Assembly (NCBI RefSeq): GCF_027887165.1
Contig: NC_077227.1
Location: forward strand, 352,907,610 to 352,971,609
Origin: Monodelphis domestica
Taxonomy: Eukaryota; Chordata; Mammalia; Didelphimorphia; Didelphidae
DNA: 64,000 nt
Reading direction: 5' to 3'
The translations under genes and the position numbers were made by a program. This document shows positions 53,745 through 62,539 of this stretch, piece by piece (positions within the stretch are counted from its first letter, which is position 1; each line of letters starts with the position of its first letter). The notes beneath the pieces are model-generated. The model searched no databases, was not told the DNA's origin, and was given only the letters and a program-made list of their open reading frames with translations.

Positions 53745-54148
53745 GCAACGGCTTTGACAGGCCGGCTAAACCTTGTGAGGGTAGCCATTGGGTCGTCGTC
53801 GACCCCTGGTGAACCAGGGCTTTGCTCACCAGCATGTGAAGACTGCTTTGGCTGAACAGACGGAATAAACCAACAAGAAGGTTCAACGGCTGAGATGGCG
53901 ACGCAGCAAAGCACTGTGGAGTGCTCAGGGCATGTTGAAGCACAAAAGACAACACGGCCATCCAATGCAGCTGAGGAAGTCCCCAGGTGTAACAACTTTT
54001 CGTGCCACTGGACCCAGGCTTCCAACGCCGAGAAAGTGGGATTGTCTCTGTGCATCGACTTTTCCACTTAAATCTTCATGCACAAGTGTCTTTGTGCACA
54101 AAAAGGCACAAAGACAATTGTCATCCTCGGTTACCGAGAGTCAACTAC
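53745..54148 (+). mobile_element. RTE-type SINE with perfect 13-bp target duplication
   Basis: CpG-dense element with GGGTCGTCGTCGACCCCTGG, GCTTTGCTCACCAGCATGTG, GGCTGAGATGGCGACGCAGC, ACAACTTTTCGTGCCACTGG and CATCCTCGGTTACCGAGAG. TATTGACTAACTG occurs at 53732-53744 and 54149-54161, a perfect duplication. Retained CpGs and intact flanks mark it as among the youngest insertions here. Open frames over it (109 codons minus, 76 plus) are not genes. Confidence 0.85.
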
Positions 54149-54199
54149 TATTGACTAACTGACTCTTGTTGATGTACTACTGAAAGTCACTGGATCTTC

Positions 54200-54365
54200 T
54201 ATACATGTATACTTTTTAACTTAACTGGGTCCTCACTAAAGCAAGGCATTCCTTTTATTCCTCCTTCATTGATTCTTTATCTCATTTGCCATTATTGTAG
54301 TCCTAAACATTGGACCTTCCAAACTATCTCTTCCCAACCCTCTCAGCTGAGGATCTAATGAGATA
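54200..54365 (+). mobile_element. L2 LINE internal fragment
   Basis: CTCACTAAAGCAAGGCATTC, CCTTCCAAACTATCTCTTCC and CTCTCAGCTGAGGATC parallel 29.72-29.83 kb in the large plus-strand L2. Confidence 0.65.
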
Positions 54366-54559
54366 ATTCATATTAAAATATTTTGTAAGCTGCAAATTGA
54401 TATTTATTATGCTTTGATTATAATGATATTGCTAATAATGATCCTAATGAAATGAAGACATTCTTAACTCCCTTAACAAGAGAGTGGCCACCTGGATACT
54501 AAGGAGGAGTTTTAAGGGAGTTAATTCCATTTTGGTATCTTTCAGATGATTGCTCTTGC
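54366..54559. other. Unassigned; THER1 3' remnant at the left
   Basis: TTGTAAGCTGCAAATTGATA is MIR/THER1-like. The rest is not recognised. Confidence 0.35.
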
Positions 54560-54561
54560 TT

Positions 54562-54768
54562 ATATAACACTTTTCAGTTAATAAAGATTTTCTTGCATAA
54601 TTTCCAACCACCTTGGGAAGCAGGAAGGATAGGCAATTAATATTCTAATTTTACAGTTGGAGAAATGGAGACTTTGAACCGCAATTAGGAAGGCATGGGG
54701 CTAGATCTTGAATTTAGATCTTCTGTCTTGAGGTTCAGGGCATTATGCATTACAGAAAAATATCTCAT
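54562..54768 (-). mobile_element. MIR SINE, old
   Basis: ATAACACTTTTCAGTTAATA, AATTTTACAGTTGGAGAAAT, TTGAGGTTCAGGGCATTATG. Confidence 0.7.
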
Positions 54769-54867
54769 ATTCCACTGCTTCATATCATCATGTACTTAAA
54801 GTATTCACTACCCCAATGACTTGATGTTTTTATAAATCTTCCTGAGAGGGAGGGAAGTTCATCTGAG

Positions 54868-55133
54868 GCAACTAGGGGGTTGTGGTCAAAGCACTGGTCC
54901 TAGAGTCAGGAAGATTTGAGTTCAAATCAGGCCTCAGATACTCCCTGGATACTTCCTGGCTTTGTTACCCTGTTCAAGTCACTGAACACTATTGGTCTCA
55001 GTTTCCTCATCTGTAAAATGAGTCAGAGAAGGAAATGGCAAGCCACTCTAGTATCTTTGCCAAGAAAATCCCAAATGAGGTCCTGAAGAGTCAGACAGGA
55101 CTGAAAAACAACTGAATGACAACAACAAAATGC
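54868..55133 (+). mobile_element. S2 SINE
   Basis: CTAGAGTCAGGAAGATTTGA, CTCAGTTTCCTCATCTGTAA, CTTTGCCAAGAAAATCCC, AACTGAATGACAACAACA. Confidence 0.95.
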
Positions 55134-55572
55134 CTGGTCCCTTTCTCTTCCCTGAGGCAGAACTGAGATTTTGCTGTTAGGCAGAATACTAACACTAAGA
55201 GGGCTGGGATCATCTTTATGATCTACTTGGGGTTGAGAGGACCCATGCCCTGAGTCAAAATGCCCCCTTTTACCCTGGGCTAAAGAACAATTGAAGGGGG
55301 GGGGTGCTATAACAACTAAACCACTCTATGTCTGGCCAGGAGAATGCAAAGACTTAGCATCTGAATAGTCAACATGACCTCTTAGGTCAGCATTAAAACC
55401 CAAATTGTAGGATTGAAAGGTCCCAGGAAATAGCATGTTTGAGATTCTCAGGGAGTGTGTCCTACCTGGAAGTAAGAAATAGACAAGAATATTTCTAGAA
55501 GACCCTGGCCAAGCTGTAGGACTCCTTGTCTCCACTGAAAGGTGGCACAATGTGAACAACACTGGAGGGAGA
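55134..55572. other. Unassigned, repeat-poor
   Basis: A G9 run is present at about 55298. No family recognised. Confidence 0.35.
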
Positions 55573-55574
55573 GT

Positions 55575-55735
55575 AAGGAGAGCTAAGTCTGGCTATTTGC
55601 TCTGTTGCTAACTAGCCATGTAATCTTGGGCAAGTCATTTGACCTTGATGGGCCTCAGACTCAGTATGAACTAAATATAAATGATATGGTCATGGCCAAA
55701 TCTAATGGTCTATGAGTATCTGAAAGCCAGTCTCC
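55575..55735 (+). mobile_element. THER1 SINE
   Basis: CTAACTAGCCATGTAATCTT, GGGCAAGTCATTTGACCTTG, CTAATGGTCTATGAG tail. Confidence 0.8.
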
Positions 55736-56215
55736 TACAGATAGCCTTCCTAGATGAATAGCTCCAGCCAATCTCTCTAGGCTTAATATGTCTTATTCTT
55801 TTTTATGCAATTTTTACTCTAGCCAAACTTGAGGTTTTTTTGTTCACAACATTCCATCTCCCATCTTGGCTTAATTATTCCCTGTATCTAGAATAAGGGC
55901 AGCTACGGGATACTGTGAATAAAGTGCTAGATGTGGAGTCAGGAAATTAATCTTCCTTAACTCAAATCTAGCTTTAGATACTAGCTGTGAGATCCTGGGT
56001 AAGTCACTTAACCCTGTTTGCCTCAGTTTCCTCATCTGTAAAATGAGCTGGAGAAGAAAATGGTAAACCATTCCAGTATATTTGTCAAGAAAACTCCAAA
56101 TAGGGTCATGAAGAATCAGACATGACTGGACAATAACAACAAAACACCTGGAATACACTCCTTCTTTATCTGCATCTCTTAAAATCCCATGCTTCCTTTA
56201 AACTCAGTTCATCAA
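55736..56215 (+). mobile_element. L2 LINE 3' coding end split by S2
   Basis: Left of the SINE: ACAACATTCCATCTCCCATC. Right: CACCTGGAATACACTCCTTC, AAATCCCATGCTTCCTTTAA. These are adjacent in an L2. Confidence 0.75.
55892..56150 (+). mobile_element. S2 SINE nested in L2
   Basis: AGGGCAGCTACGGGATACTG, GATGTGGAGTCAGGAAATTA, TGAGCTGGAGAAGAAAATGG, CTGGACAATAACAACAAAAC. Confidence 0.95.
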
Positions 56216-56219
56216 CCAT

Positions 56220-56442
56220 GTTGATGTTGTTGTTATTCAGACTTTTCCAACTCTTCATGGATTTGTTTGGAATTTCCTTGGCAAAGATAATGGAGTGATT
56301 TTCCATTTCCTTCTCTGGCTCATTTTACAGATGAGAAAAGTGAGGCTGCCAGAGTTAAATGACTTGCCCAGGGTCACACAGCAAATAAGTGTCAGAGGTT
56401 AGATTTGAATTTAGGAAAATGAGTCTTTAACACTACCATTGC
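56220..56442 (-). mobile_element. S2 SINE
   Basis: TGTTGTTGTTATTCAGACTT, CTTGGCAAAGATAATGGAGT, CAGATGAGAAAAGTGAGGC, GGGTCACACAGCAAATAAGT. It lies 70 bp from the plus-strand S2, tail to tail. Confidence 0.93.
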
Positions 56443-56524
56443 TCCTGGACAGGGTATGCCAAATGTTACCCTAGGGCTCTGCCCATCATCTTTCCGATTT
56501 CTCAGTTCAAAACATCCTTTTCCG

Positions 56525-56852
56525 GTTTTGAGCATTGAATTTGGAGTCCAAGAACCAGGGTTTTTAATCCTGACTTTGCTACTTAACTACTTATGGTAAC
56601 TTTGGGCAAAGCTTTTCCTTTCACTGAGACTTAATTTTCTCACCTCTAAAATGAAAGATTTGGACAAAATGATCTCCATGGTGAGACTTGGCTTCAAATC
56701 CTGCCTTAAATACTCACCTAGCTGTGTGACCTTGGATCAATTAGAGCTTCTCTGTGCTTCAGTTTCTTCCTCTGTAAAATGAGGTTAGACAAGATGATCC
56801 CTGATTCTGGGATCCAATAATATTATAACTCCAAATCTTGTGATCCTCCCTA
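56525..56852 (+). mobile_element. Two THER1 SINE copies in tandem
   Basis: First: TTGAATTTGGAGTCCAAGAA to CTCTAAAATGAAAGATTTGG. Second from about 56680: GAGACTTGGCTTCAAATCCT, TGTGACCTTGGATCAATTAG, GTAAAATGAGGTTAGACAAG. The second has lost its head. Confidence 0.85.
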
Positions 56853-57178
56853 TAGACATGTAATACAGAAGTTTCAAGGCTCCTCCCCTGTTCTGTTTTG
56901 CTTTTCTTCCCACTTCCCTTGTGTCCTAGGTTCTCCTGTGAGGGAACTAATTGATGTCTGATCTACTCAGCAGTTCAGCCCTAAAGAGCAACTTTCAGCT
57001 AACTGCTCCCATAACTTCCTTGTCAGCTTTGATTCCCATCAGGGTAGGCAGGCCCTCGAGTCCTTTAAAGCTATGCTCCACCCTCATCCTCCTCTTTGCT
57101 CTTACAAGGAAAGTCAGCCTGGGGGCTTATAGTAGAGCCTTAGCCAAAGGGATCAGAACCTTTCTATTCCACTTAAGG
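56853..57178. other. Unassigned, repeat-poor
   Basis: A frame at 56951-57313 (120 codons) runs into the next SINE and shows no domain. Confidence 0.35.
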
Positions 57179-57179
57179 G

Positions 57180-57475
57180 AGGTATGTGAAAGAGAGGGAG
57201 CACTGGACTGGGAGAGACTGCTTGGCTATGTCCTACTTCACTGGGTACTTGGGCAAGTAAGTCAATTAGTTCTTCTGGTCTTCAGTTTGCTTGTCTGTAA
57301 AATGGGGCAATAATTCTGGCACCACTTACTTTTCATGGCTGTCATGATGCTCAAATAAGGGTGAATTCTGGGAAGGTGTTTGGAAACTGTGATATGGGCC
57401 TTGGACAAAAGGAGGAGGTTGGATTATATGACCTCTAAGGAACTCTCTAATTCTAAATCCTATGATGACCATTAC
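57180..57475 (+). mobile_element. THER1 SINE with tail unit
   Basis: GGAGCACTGGACTGGGAGAG, GTTTGCTTGTCTGTAAAATG, TTATATGACCTCTAAGGAAC, CTAATTCTAAATCCTATGAT. Confidence 0.88.
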
Positions 57476-57479
57476 CATC

Positions 57480-58115
57480 ACTACCATCATCATCAGTCAT
57501 CTCAAAAGGTGCTCTTTTCACCTTGAATCCCAAGTGGCTTCCTGGTCCCATTGATAGAGTGCCTTTGTCTTAGGGGAGCCCCTTACTATCTGTTCCATTT
57601 CCCCCTTAGATCGACTTCCCAGTGACTATCCTTATCTTTCTTCTGCCCCCTTCCACATACTCTTGCCAAATTTCCAGACTTCTCTTATGCTGCCTTGGCC
57701 AGTTCTGGCAGGTCTTTCCCCTGCCAGGTCAATGTCAACAACCTATCCCCACCTTACTGGTGTGAAAACCAGCCGATTAGAGCCATAAGTAGGTGTTTAA
57801 CAACAACACACCGGTCCAGAGCAGCCGTCAGCAATTTTTTCCCCTTGGCTGCTCAGCATTAGCAAATATGCTGAGATGCCTTGTTTTTGCTGCTGCCAGG
57901 AGGGGAAGGTGCCATGTCTGAGTATTTAATTATTCCTTTCTTCTTTCAGGATTCCATCACTCTCAACAATGTCTCCCACCCCTCTCCTTTGCCACTCACT
58001 CGCTACTTTTCCTATAAAACAGAATCTTAGAACCGTACATACCTCGGCTTCTAGGGACGATATAATCTTCACATCAGAGAGGCTCAGACTTGTCATTTTA
58101 TGATGATCATTTCAG
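57480..58115. other. Repeat-poor island, candidate conserved regulatory element
   Basis: No repeat recognised. It contains GCTGCTCAGCATTAGCAAAT (57848-57867) with an inverted TGCTGAG half-site near 57871, GCTGCTGCCAGGAGGGG (57888-57904) and GAGTATTTAATTATTCC (57919-57935). Dense half-sites in unique sequence suggest an enhancer. Not testable here. Confidence 0.4.
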
Positions 58116-58119
58116 ACTT

Positions 58120-58352
58120 CTTGGATAACAGTGTGGCATAATGGAGAGAGTTCTGGATTTAAAGTCAAAAGGTCTGGTTTTAAATTCTGGCTCTGATAAC
58201 TTTGCAGCTACTGTAAACTGGCCAATCTTATTTTCCTTATTTATAAAATGAAAATAAAAGACCTGGAACTACTCACTTCCCAGGATTGTTGTAAGCTGGT
58301 TAGAAATGGCTTATAAAGTTTCATATAAGACTGGCTATTATTATTAGACTTT
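58120..58352 (+). mobile_element. THER1 SINE
   Basis: ATAATGGAGAGAGTTCTGGA, TTTAAAGTCAAAAGGTCTGG, CCAGGATTGTTGTAAGCTGG, ATAAGACTGGCTATTATTAT. Confidence 0.9.
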
Positions 58353-58361
58353 TAGACTTCA

Positions 58362-58563
58362 GGCACAGTTAAGTAGCACCGTGAATAGGGCACCAGATCT
58401 AGAGTCAGGAAGACCTGGGTTCAAATTTGGCCTGACACTACCTTGCTGTGTGGCTGTGGCCAAGTCACTTAATTCCAAAATTCTAGCCCTTACCTCTCTT
58501 CTGCCTTGTAATGAAACTTAGTATCTATTTTAAGGCAGAAGGTAAGGGTTAAAAAATAATTTT
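58362..58563 (+). mobile_element. S1 SINE
   Basis: CAGGAAGACCTGGGTTCAAA, GTGGCCAAGTCACTTAATTC, AAGGCAGAAGGTAAGGGTTA. Confidence 0.93.
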
Positions 58564-58565
58564 CA

Positions 58566-58890
58566 ATTCCTAAACTCCTGGAATTTTAGAATCTTTAGAA
58601 CTTACAAGGAGCCTTTAAAGTCATCCAGTCTATACCTCCAAATTGTATAGAAACTTTTATAAGTGTCCCTGACAGCAGTCATTCAGTTTTGACTTGAATA
58701 CTCCCAAGGGACAGGGAACTCAGTCTCTGAGGCAGTCCATTCAATTTCTGGAAGGCTCAGCAAATTGTCAGGAATTTTTCCTAAAATTAATCTGAAATAA
58801 GACTCCCTGAAACTCCCTATAAGTCTTAGTTCTATCCTCTGGAGCTAAGCAGAACAGGCCTAATTCTTCTTTCACAAATTCCTTTGAAGT
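58566..58890 (-). mobile_element. CR1/L3 LINE 3' region
   Basis: The reverse complement reads AGAATTAGGCCTGTTCTGCT, CTCCAGAGGATAGAACTAAG, GGACTGCCTCAGAGACTGAG, AGACTGGATGACTTTAAAGG, the usual CR1/L3 tail order. Confidence 0.7.
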
Positions 58891-59171
58891 TGGAGACTTT
58901 TATTTAATTTTTTGTCTTTGTGGCTTTAACTCCTGGCCTACCTAGTTAGGCACTTAATATAGGCTTGTTCAGTGACTGATAGACTTGAAGACAGGTTGTT
59001 TTTTTTCTTCCATTACAGTGGAGTGGAAGCTGCCATCTGTTTACTTGAAAATTAAAACAGCATTTTGGGCTCTGTGGTCCTTCTCAAACCAGGAACCTCC
59101 TCCCAAAGAATGGAAGAAGCCGACTACCAAGGGACTTAAGTGGTCATTAACACTCATTTGCATAGGTTAAT
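58891..59171. other. Unassigned, repeat-poor
   Basis: Nothing recognised. Possible unique sequence. Confidence 0.35.
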
Positions 59172-59308
59172 TGCACCAGATAACTAAGGCTGACCTGACC
59201 CACCAGCTGACACCAGCTAAGCATTGCTGGAATGTACAGAGAGCCCCAGTTCCCCTTGAACTCCCCGCCTCCTTCCCAGCATTGTTAGGTTTCCTGGTTT
59301 GAGATCAA
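59172..59308 (+). repeat. Unidentified repeat, copy 1
   Basis: CTGACCTGACCCACCAGCTG, ACACCAGCTAAGCATTGC, TTCCCCTTGAACTCCC and CTTCCCAGCATTGTTAGG recur in the same order in the copy at 60790-60889 plus 62106-62140. Family unknown to me. Confidence 0.8.
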
Positions 59309-59519
59309 TCAAACCTTGGCATACCAGATCTGAGGGACTTGAAGGTGATTGAACCTCCAAGCTCCCCCAAAGCTGCAAGTTAATTCCCTCAGTGTAGGGA
59401 AAATAGCTGAGTGTGTGGACCAGGCAGGAGGCCAGCAGGCAGTTATTGTGTCTTTGTGGGACTCTGTCAGTTTTGCTTGCTAGAATCATAGCATGGCGGA
59501 GCTGCTCGGAGGTCTTAGC
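59309..59519. other. Unassigned
   Basis: Could be a further part of the unidentified repeat. No second copy to confirm. Confidence 0.3.
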
Positions 59520-59575
59520 TCATAGAATGTTAGAACTGGAAGGGGCCATAAAACACAGAACACATTAGAGTCAAA
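59520..59575 (-). repeat. THER1 tail fragment
   Basis: CATAGAATGTTAGAACTGGA, AGGGGCCATAAAACACAG. Confidence 0.75.
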
Positions 59576-59751
59576 GATCACAACTCATTCTTCAGAAGGT
59601 AGTAAGAAATGAGAAGAATAATTACTATTCTGGCTCTGCTTATAAATAATAAGAAAGGCCTTATTGCTGAAGTAGAAATTATGGGAACAATAGGGAAAAG
59701 TAGCCAATTTATCATAGTATTCACCTCAAGTTATGAGTAATCATTAATTTG

Positions 59752-59835
59752 GAGAGTAAACTCCTTGAGGGTTAAGACTCTTAATTTTTGCCCTTGTATT
59801 TCTAATGTCTAGCACAGTGCCTATGGATGGTGGAC
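59752..59835 (+). mobile_element. L2-type 3' end
   Basis: AAACTCCTTGAGGGTTAAGA, TCTAGCACAGTGCCTATGG. Confidence 0.75.
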
Positions 59836-59840
59836 TCTCT

Positions 59841-60333
59841 TCTTTTTTTTTTAACCCTTACCTTCCATCTTAGAGTTACTATTATCTATTGGTTCCAAGT
59901 GTATAATTGAAACTGTTACCCTAAAAAAGACATTTCCCAGGAACCCACTGACTTCCTGTCCTTACCTACTTCCTATAGACAGGGGATATTAGGTGGGGAT
60001 CTGGAGGGTCCTGCTCTTTTTTTGGCCTTGTTGGAGAGCATGGTGATGGTGAGTGGGGATTTTGAAATGGCTAATCAGCCATGGGCACATGGTCTTTATT
60101 TTGTATCCTCTTTTATTCCTAATGATCATTAATAAATCCCTTAAAATCTAACATTTTTATTATTTGACATTAATTTTTACACAAGACAGAAGAGTGGTAA
60201 GGGCTAGGCAATGGGGGTTAAGTGACTTGCCTAGGATCACACAGCTAGGATGTGTCTGAGGTCAGATTTGAACCTAGGACCTCCTGTCTCGAGGCCTGGC
60301 TCTTAATCCACTGAGACACCCAACTACCCTTGA
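59841..60333 (-). mobile_element. S1 SINE split by a small LTR
   Basis: Left part (to 59899): TTAACCCTTACCTTCCATCT, ATTGGTTCCAAG. Right part (from 60182): CAAGACAGAAGAGTGGTAAG, AATGGGGGTTAAGTGACTTG, CTGAGACACCCAACTACCC. Removing the insert and one CAAG restores a normal S1. Confidence 0.95.
59900..60181 (+). mobile_element. 282-bp solo LTR with 4-bp target duplication
   Basis: Begins TGTATAATTG and ends AATTTTTACA, terminal inverted repeats bounded by TG...CA. It is flanked by CAAG at 59896-59899 and 60182-60185, and AATAAA at 60131-60136 leaves a 45-base U5. No coding sequence. The short length is unusual but the boundaries are exact. Confidence 0.85.
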
Positions 60334-60460
60334 TGGGTTCACTTCATTGGTTTACGGAAGATAGAAAAGCTGGGGGATACCCACCCTAGATTTTAAGAGA
60401 ATCAACTTCAGAAATTTCAGGGAAAGGATAGATAGGATTCTATGATCTAAAGTTCTTTTT
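60334..60460. other. Unassigned
   Basis: Nothing recognised. Confidence 0.3.
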
Positions 60461-60461
60461 A

Positions 60462-60630
60462 TTTTTATTGTATTATTATTATTATTTTAGAAAATTTTAT
60501 TTAGTCAATTTAGAACATTACTTCTTGGTTACAATAATCATGTTCTTTCCCTCCCTCCCTCCCCTTCCCCCTCCCCCTCCCAGTAGCTGATGCACAATTC
60601 CACTGGGTTTTACATGTGTCCTTGGGTGAT
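60462..60630 (-). mobile_element. L1 3' end fragment
   Basis: TTTAGTCAATTTAGAACATT, the C-rich CCTCCCTCCCTCCCCTTCCC block and GCACAATTCCACTGGGTTTT match the L1 3' UTR in reverse (compare 16.3-16.4 kb). Confidence 0.8.
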
Positions 60631-60789
60631 CTAAAGTTCTATAGAAAAAATCAACTGAAGTGAGATGGGAAGCTCTCCACATTGAAATACTAAAGGCCCA
60701 AGCAGAAAATTTTTCAGGAAAGAAAAAAGAAAGAATTGAACTGTTGAAACCTACTAATACAGACACACAGGGAAGACAGATCGTATCAA
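60631..60789. other. Unassigned
   Basis: Nothing recognised. Confidence 0.3.
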
Positions 60790-61575
60790 CTAGATAACAA
60801 AGATTGACCTGACCCACCAGCTGACACCAGCTTAGCATTGCAATAATGTATAGAGAAGCCCATTTCCCCTTGAACTCCCTGCTTTCTTCTGTTAGATTTA
60901 AAATAGTTGGTGCCATAAGCTGTAATAATTAAAATGGTTGATGTTGTAAACTGTAGTGAGTTAAAATGGTGGAAGATATAAATTGTGATCGATATAAGAG
61001 AGGGTGAGTAAATTTGACTGCAGAAAATATGTTTCACTACAGTGTTTGGTTTTTAAATCAAATATAAGGTGGTCACCAGGGAAATATTCCCAATTATTCA
61101 AATACCCAAGTCAACTGGGTTTTATAGAGATTTTAATTAATACAAATGTGGAATTAAAGAAAAGAGAGAAAGTGAGAAAAAGGAAATAAGTGTGAAGAGC
61201 CTTAAGCTAACATAGCCTAGACCGGAGTCTTAAGAGAGAGAGATCAGTCAGTCAGTCTTTTAACACTCACCACAAGGTCTGTCTAAGCAAGGATTCTAGT
61301 GACACCAGGCCAGCTCCATCTCAGCTGACTTCACCAGAGAGAGTTCCAGCCAGAGTCCTCCTTAAAGAGCCTTCCAGCCAGAGACTGTTCCAAAGGGCCT
61401 CTCTTCAGAGCCTTCAGAGGGACAGAGTCCCCTCAGAGGAGCTCCAGCGAGACCTCCTTAGAGATTGTCCTCCAAGAGCTTCCCTTCTCTAGAGCCTCTC
61501 TCAAGAGATTCTTCCCAAGTGATCCTCATCAGAGATCCCCCAAAAGGATTTTTTTCTCAAGAGATTCTGCTTTTT

Positions 61576-61583
61576 CTTATATA
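61576..61583 (-). promoter_or_regulatory. TATA box of the solo LTR
   Basis: TATATAAG on the minus strand, about 280 bp downstream of the U3 duplication in LTR orientation. Confidence 0.6.
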
Positions 61584-61863
61584 GGGGTTTTTCTCCTATG
61601 TCACCTCCCCTAAGTCCTTACATCTACCAATCACTGTAGACATTTTCCAAAGGACTGCGCATCTGAATTCCTGCTAAGTCGACTAATCTCCTCAGTAAGT
61701 CTGAACCAGTGAAAACATAGCTGAGTCAACTAATCTCATTAAGAGAAAACTTGCCCGACCCTTTTAGGTACCTAGCATCTCATTGTATCAATTCTAAAAA
61801 ATAGGCATGGCTCAAAGAACTCCTTGCCTTATTATAAGCATGGGTCCAAGAACTTTCATTGTT

Positions 61864-61983
61864 TAGCAAGGATTTTTCTCCCCTAAAGCAGTCTTAAGTA
61901 CGGGTGGAGTAGAGGTCCTCCCATAGCAAGGATTTTTCTCCCCTAAAGCAGTTTTAAGTACGGGTGGAGTAGAGGTCCTCCCA
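61864..61983 (-). promoter_or_regulatory. Tandem 60-bp duplication in LTR U3
   Basis: Two consecutive 60-bp units (61864-61923, 61924-61983) differ at one position (GTCTTAAG versus GTTTTAAG). They lie upstream of the LTR TATA box, where retroviral enhancer repeats sit. Confidence 0.95.
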
Positions 61984-62160
61984 TTTCTGATCCTGGCTCA
62001 CATCAAAATGGAGAATGTTTCCCAGTAGGGAATTTGTTCCAATGGAGGATTCCTCAATGTGGAAAATTTTAACATTCACAAGTCTGAGAAATTTCAAGAT
62101 TTACACTTCCCAGCATTTTTAGGCTTCCTGGTTTGAGATACATACTTTTAAAAGAGATAC

Positions 62161-62360
62161 AGGGGCAGCAAGGTTGCTTAGTGGATAGAAAGCTAGGCCT
62201 GAATATGGGAGGAAATGGATTCAGATCTGGTCTCAGACACTTCCTAGCTGTGGGCAAGTCACTTAACCTCCCATTGCCTAACCCTTACTGATTTTCTACC
62301 TTGTAATCAATAAACACAATTGATTCTAAGATGGAAAGTTAAGGATTAAAAAAAAAAAGG
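62161..62360 (+). mobile_element. S1 SINE
   Basis: GGGGCAGCAAGGTTGCTTAG, CTCAGACACTTCCTAGCTGT, TAAGATGGAAAGTTAAGG and a poly-A tail. Confidence 0.95.
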
Positions 62361-62367
62361 TGTGTTA

Positions 62368-62536
62368 AGGGGCAGCTAGGTGGCTCAGTGGATGGAGAGC
62401 CAGGTTTAGCGACTCTAGTTGTATAACCCAGGGCAAGGCATATAACCCCAATTGCCTGCCTGCTACCTTTCTTTTGCCTTAGATTTGATGCTTACTATTG
62501 ATATGAAGACAGAAGGTAAAGGTTTAAGAAAAAAGA
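62368..62536 (+). mobile_element. S1 SINE, head to tail with the previous copy
   Basis: AGGGGCAGCTAGGTGGCTCA, CCCAGGGCAAGGCATATAAC, AAGACAGAAGGTAAAGG. A core deletion removes about 30 bases. Confidence 0.95.
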
Positions 62537-62539
62537 GAT

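Larger units (their letters stand above)
60890..62105 (-). mobile_element. 1.2-kb solo LTR with 4-bp target duplication
   Basis: The plus-strand left end is TGTTAGATTT and the right end AGATTTACA, TG...CA with imperfect inverted repeats. CTTC flanks it at 60886-60889 and 62106-62109. On the minus strand U3 starts at 62105, carries a 60-bp direct duplication (61864-61983), then a TATA box TATATAAG (61576-61583) and a possible poly(A) signal ATTAAA (61132-61137). Internal viral genes are absent, as expected after LTR-LTR recombination. A 4-bp duplication is seen in several retroviral groups, so class is not assigned. Confidence 0.88.
60790..62140 (+). repeat. Unidentified repeat, copy 2, split by an LTR
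   Basis: TTGACCTGACCCACCAGCTG to CCCTGCTTTCTTC at the left, CTTCCCAGCATTTTTAGGCT at the right. Joining them across one CTTC restores the order seen in copy 1 at 59172-59308. Confidence 0.85.

Noticed and set aside
53738..54162. Overlapping frames on both strands (109, 76 and 76 codons) as small genes
   Set aside because: They lie wholly within an RTE-type SINE with exact target duplications.
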